From Peribolospora baueri (Eukaryota > Basidiomycota > Peribolosporomycetes > Peribolosporales > Peribolosporaceae): DNA of 64,000 nucleotides. Shown here piece after piece: positions 62,094 through 64,000 of this stretch. Position 1 is the first letter of the stretch, and each line of letters opens with the position of its first letter. The notes below the pieces were generated by a model. The model worked only from the letters and a program-made list of their open reading frames with translations. It was not told the origin of the DNA and made no database searches. Both the position numbers and the translations under genes were made by a program. The stretch covers positions 1 to 64,000 of the forward strand of contig JAMDHS010000075.1 in the NCBI GenBank assembly GCA_029717555.1. Reading direction: 5' to 3'.

Positions 62094-64000
62094 ATGCACG
62101 CCAGTCTTCTCTGTCTTGCCGGCTTCACGCTGGCCTCCCTGCTCGCGCGTCCCGTTCACCCCCTTCCCTTCACTGGCTGGCGCCAGCCGTCGGAGAGAGA
62201 AGGCCTCGAACTACTGGCCAACCGTCGCTCCGGCTCGTCCAGCACGTCCTCCGCCGCCGCCCAGTCGACTACCAACCCGGACTATTCCTATTACGATCAG
62301 TTCCAGCACGAGGTGAGCGCACGTACCGTGCCGTCGCGTGAATCGGGGCTGAGGGCCGCCTCGTCGTCGTCGTCCACAGGTTCCCGAGGCCATCAGGGGT
62401 CCCCTCGGCGCTACCGAGACCGGTCCGAAAAACACCGAGCTGGACAGGCAGAATCCGGTGAGTCGTGTCGCCCGACGACGCTCTTCGACGGGACCGCTCA
62501 TTCTCCTATGTCTTGGATCGCGTCGCCCGCCTCTAGGACATGCTCGCACCCCCGTCGACCGACTCAGGGTCCAGTGAGCGTCTTCTCGACTTTGACTTGG
62601 CTCTCTCTCTCTCCGCACCTCTAATGCCGATCCATCGCTTGCATCCTCTGACCAGTCCCAAACGCAAAGTGGCCCTTCGCACTCTCCCACAACAGGCTCA
62701 CAGACGCCGGCTGGGCACGGTGGGTTGCCAGCGTTCGAAGCGACGAGTCGTGTCGTCGAATCAAAACGAACGCGTCCCGACCCACCGTCCGTCCGTCCGT
62801 CTTTGTCTTTTGTCCCGTTTGTTTGTTTAGCCAGCAGAACGTTCAAGTCATGCCCGTCGCCACGGAGCTCGCTGGCGTCAACATGCGCCTCGAGGAGGGG
62901 GCCATCAGGTAAGCAGCCGCGGTCGCCGCCCGTCTGTTCTGACAGAGCGTCCTTGTGCTTCTCGCAATGACCCGTTTCATCCCCCTGCGAACAGAGAAAT
63001 GCATTGGCACAGTGAGCGCCTCCGCCCGTCACGTCACGTCATGCTTTATTTTCCCTCTTCTTCTAAGCCTTCTCGCCCTTTTTTTCTTCTTTTTAGCGGC
63101 CGCCGAATGGTCGTATATGCTCAACGGCTCGGCCAGGGTCAGCGGGGTGAGCGACCGAGCCGCGGTCGTGCACTCAAAGGAAACGAGCCTGAACTGACTC
63201 CCCGTGCGGCGCCGTACGTTCGTAGATCGACTATGACGGTCGCAACTACATTGCCGACGTCAACCCCGGCGGTGCGTTGCGTTGCGTTGCGCTTTTGACT
63301 CTCCCACCGGACCACCGGCACCGGCACGCTCTAACTTTTTTTTTTTTCTTTCCTTTCACCCACCGGATACCAGACACTTGGTATTTCCCTGCCGGCATTC
63401 CGCACGTCATCCAAGCCTTGAAAGGCGGCTGCGAATTCCTCCTCGTATTCGACGACGGCGCGTTCTCAGGTGAGTCGTCCGTCTCGCCGGGCTCCTCGGT
63501 GCGAATTTCTTTTTAAATCATACTTTTTTTCTCGGCCTGGGGTGTGTCTCAGAGGACGCGACGCTGCTGCTGACCGACTGGACGGCACACACGCCGAAAG
63601 AGGTGCTGGCGAAGAACTTTGGACTGCCAATGTCCGCCTTTGCGCACATTCCGTCCAGCGGAAACACAAAGTACATCTTCCCCGCCGCGCTCCCGCAGGG
63701 CAGTGCGGCGGATCAGGCGGTGTCGGATCCAAACGGGACGGTGCCGAACCCGTTCACGTTCCCATGGAGCAAGGTCGACGTTGCCAGGGCTCCCGGAGGC
63801 GGAGGGGGCGTCAAAGTGTTGGACTCTACCACCTTTCATGCCAGCAAGACCATTGCCGCCGCCCTCGTCGAGGTCGAGCCGAACGTGAGCGCACCCGACG
63901 ATGTGACGGCGATGGCAACGGGACGCACGCCAAATCGTTTCCCCACTTGGGCGTGGTCGAGAGCTGAACAGCGGTTTCCTTTTCTTTTCTTTTGTTTTTG
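62094..64000 (+). CDS. Secreted oxalate decarboxylase (bicupin), 5' part
   Basis: Mn-dependent enzyme converting oxalate to formate and CO2; cut off by the window end (last coding base seen 63884, then an intron). Signal peptide [20 protein letters not shown] from the ATG at 62094. About ten small exons, phases closing where checked (62094-62312, 62380-62457, 62537-62573, 62656-62719 and onward). Family blocks are [12 protein letters not shown], the [16 protein letters not shown] segment and [20 protein letters not shown]. Cupin 1 carries [16 protein letters not shown] (metal ligands His, His, Glu) and [17 protein letters not shown] (fourth His). Then come the characteristic [20 protein letters not shown] segment and LAKNFGLP. 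The second cupin begins beyond the window. Wood- and plant-associated fungi use such enzymes against oxalate at low pH. Confidence 0.9.

Overview
The window is nuclear DNA of a fungus, most likely a GC-rich basidiomycete yeast or relative (Pucciniomycotina would fit). This is inferred from dense short GT-AG introns (about 50-130 bp), a Zn2Cys6 regulator, and fungal forms of Pex14, Ede1, Lst8, Gcn20 and oxalate decarboxylase. No rRNA, tRNA or CRISPR array was recognised. All gene models were made by reading splice sites by eye; where exon phases close, exact exon ends are given.

Left end (1-7.2 kb): gene-poor and repeat-tinged. It holds a Penelope-like reverse transcriptase fossil, two short telomere-like CCCTAA tracts and one secreted acid phosphatase. 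At 7.2-12.4 kb lies a DNA ligase IV gene (NHEJ) whose central 1.77 kb is inverted (9557-11330), with both breakpoints in introns. Several other exon joins do not close in phase, so the copy looks broken unless the assembly is wrong.

Middle (13-41 kb), in order: a large Zn2Cys6 transcription factor; a DUF1479 oxygenase-like protein; the ABCF ATPase Gcn20 (minus) divergent from the KEOPS subunit Cgi121; a small unassigned minus gene; an F-box-like, cysteine-pair protein (minus); a metallothionein-like gene; a striking hairpin repeat (two perfect 100-bp arms around 29-bp tandem units); a U1A/U2B''-type RNA-binding protein (minus); a 967-aa unassigned protein; Lst8 (minus) divergent from mitochondrial ribosomal protein mL44.

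Right part (41-64 kb): the endocytic scaffold Ede1 (minus) divergent from Pex14; a GH79 glycosidase fragment trapped between inverted repeats; an FCP1/NIF-type phosphatase (minus); a 1170-aa low-complexity protein; the TTT-complex subunit Tti2, flanked by two further metallothionein-like minus-strand genes; and the 5' part of a secreted oxalate decarboxylase that runs off the window.

Most genes are unrelated housekeeping functions with no operon logic. Features worth a second look are the inverted ligase IV, the three cysteine-tail metallothionein-like genes, the perfect hairpin at 30.1-30.4 kb, the inverted-repeat-bounded GH79 fragment and the retroelement beside telomere-like repeats.
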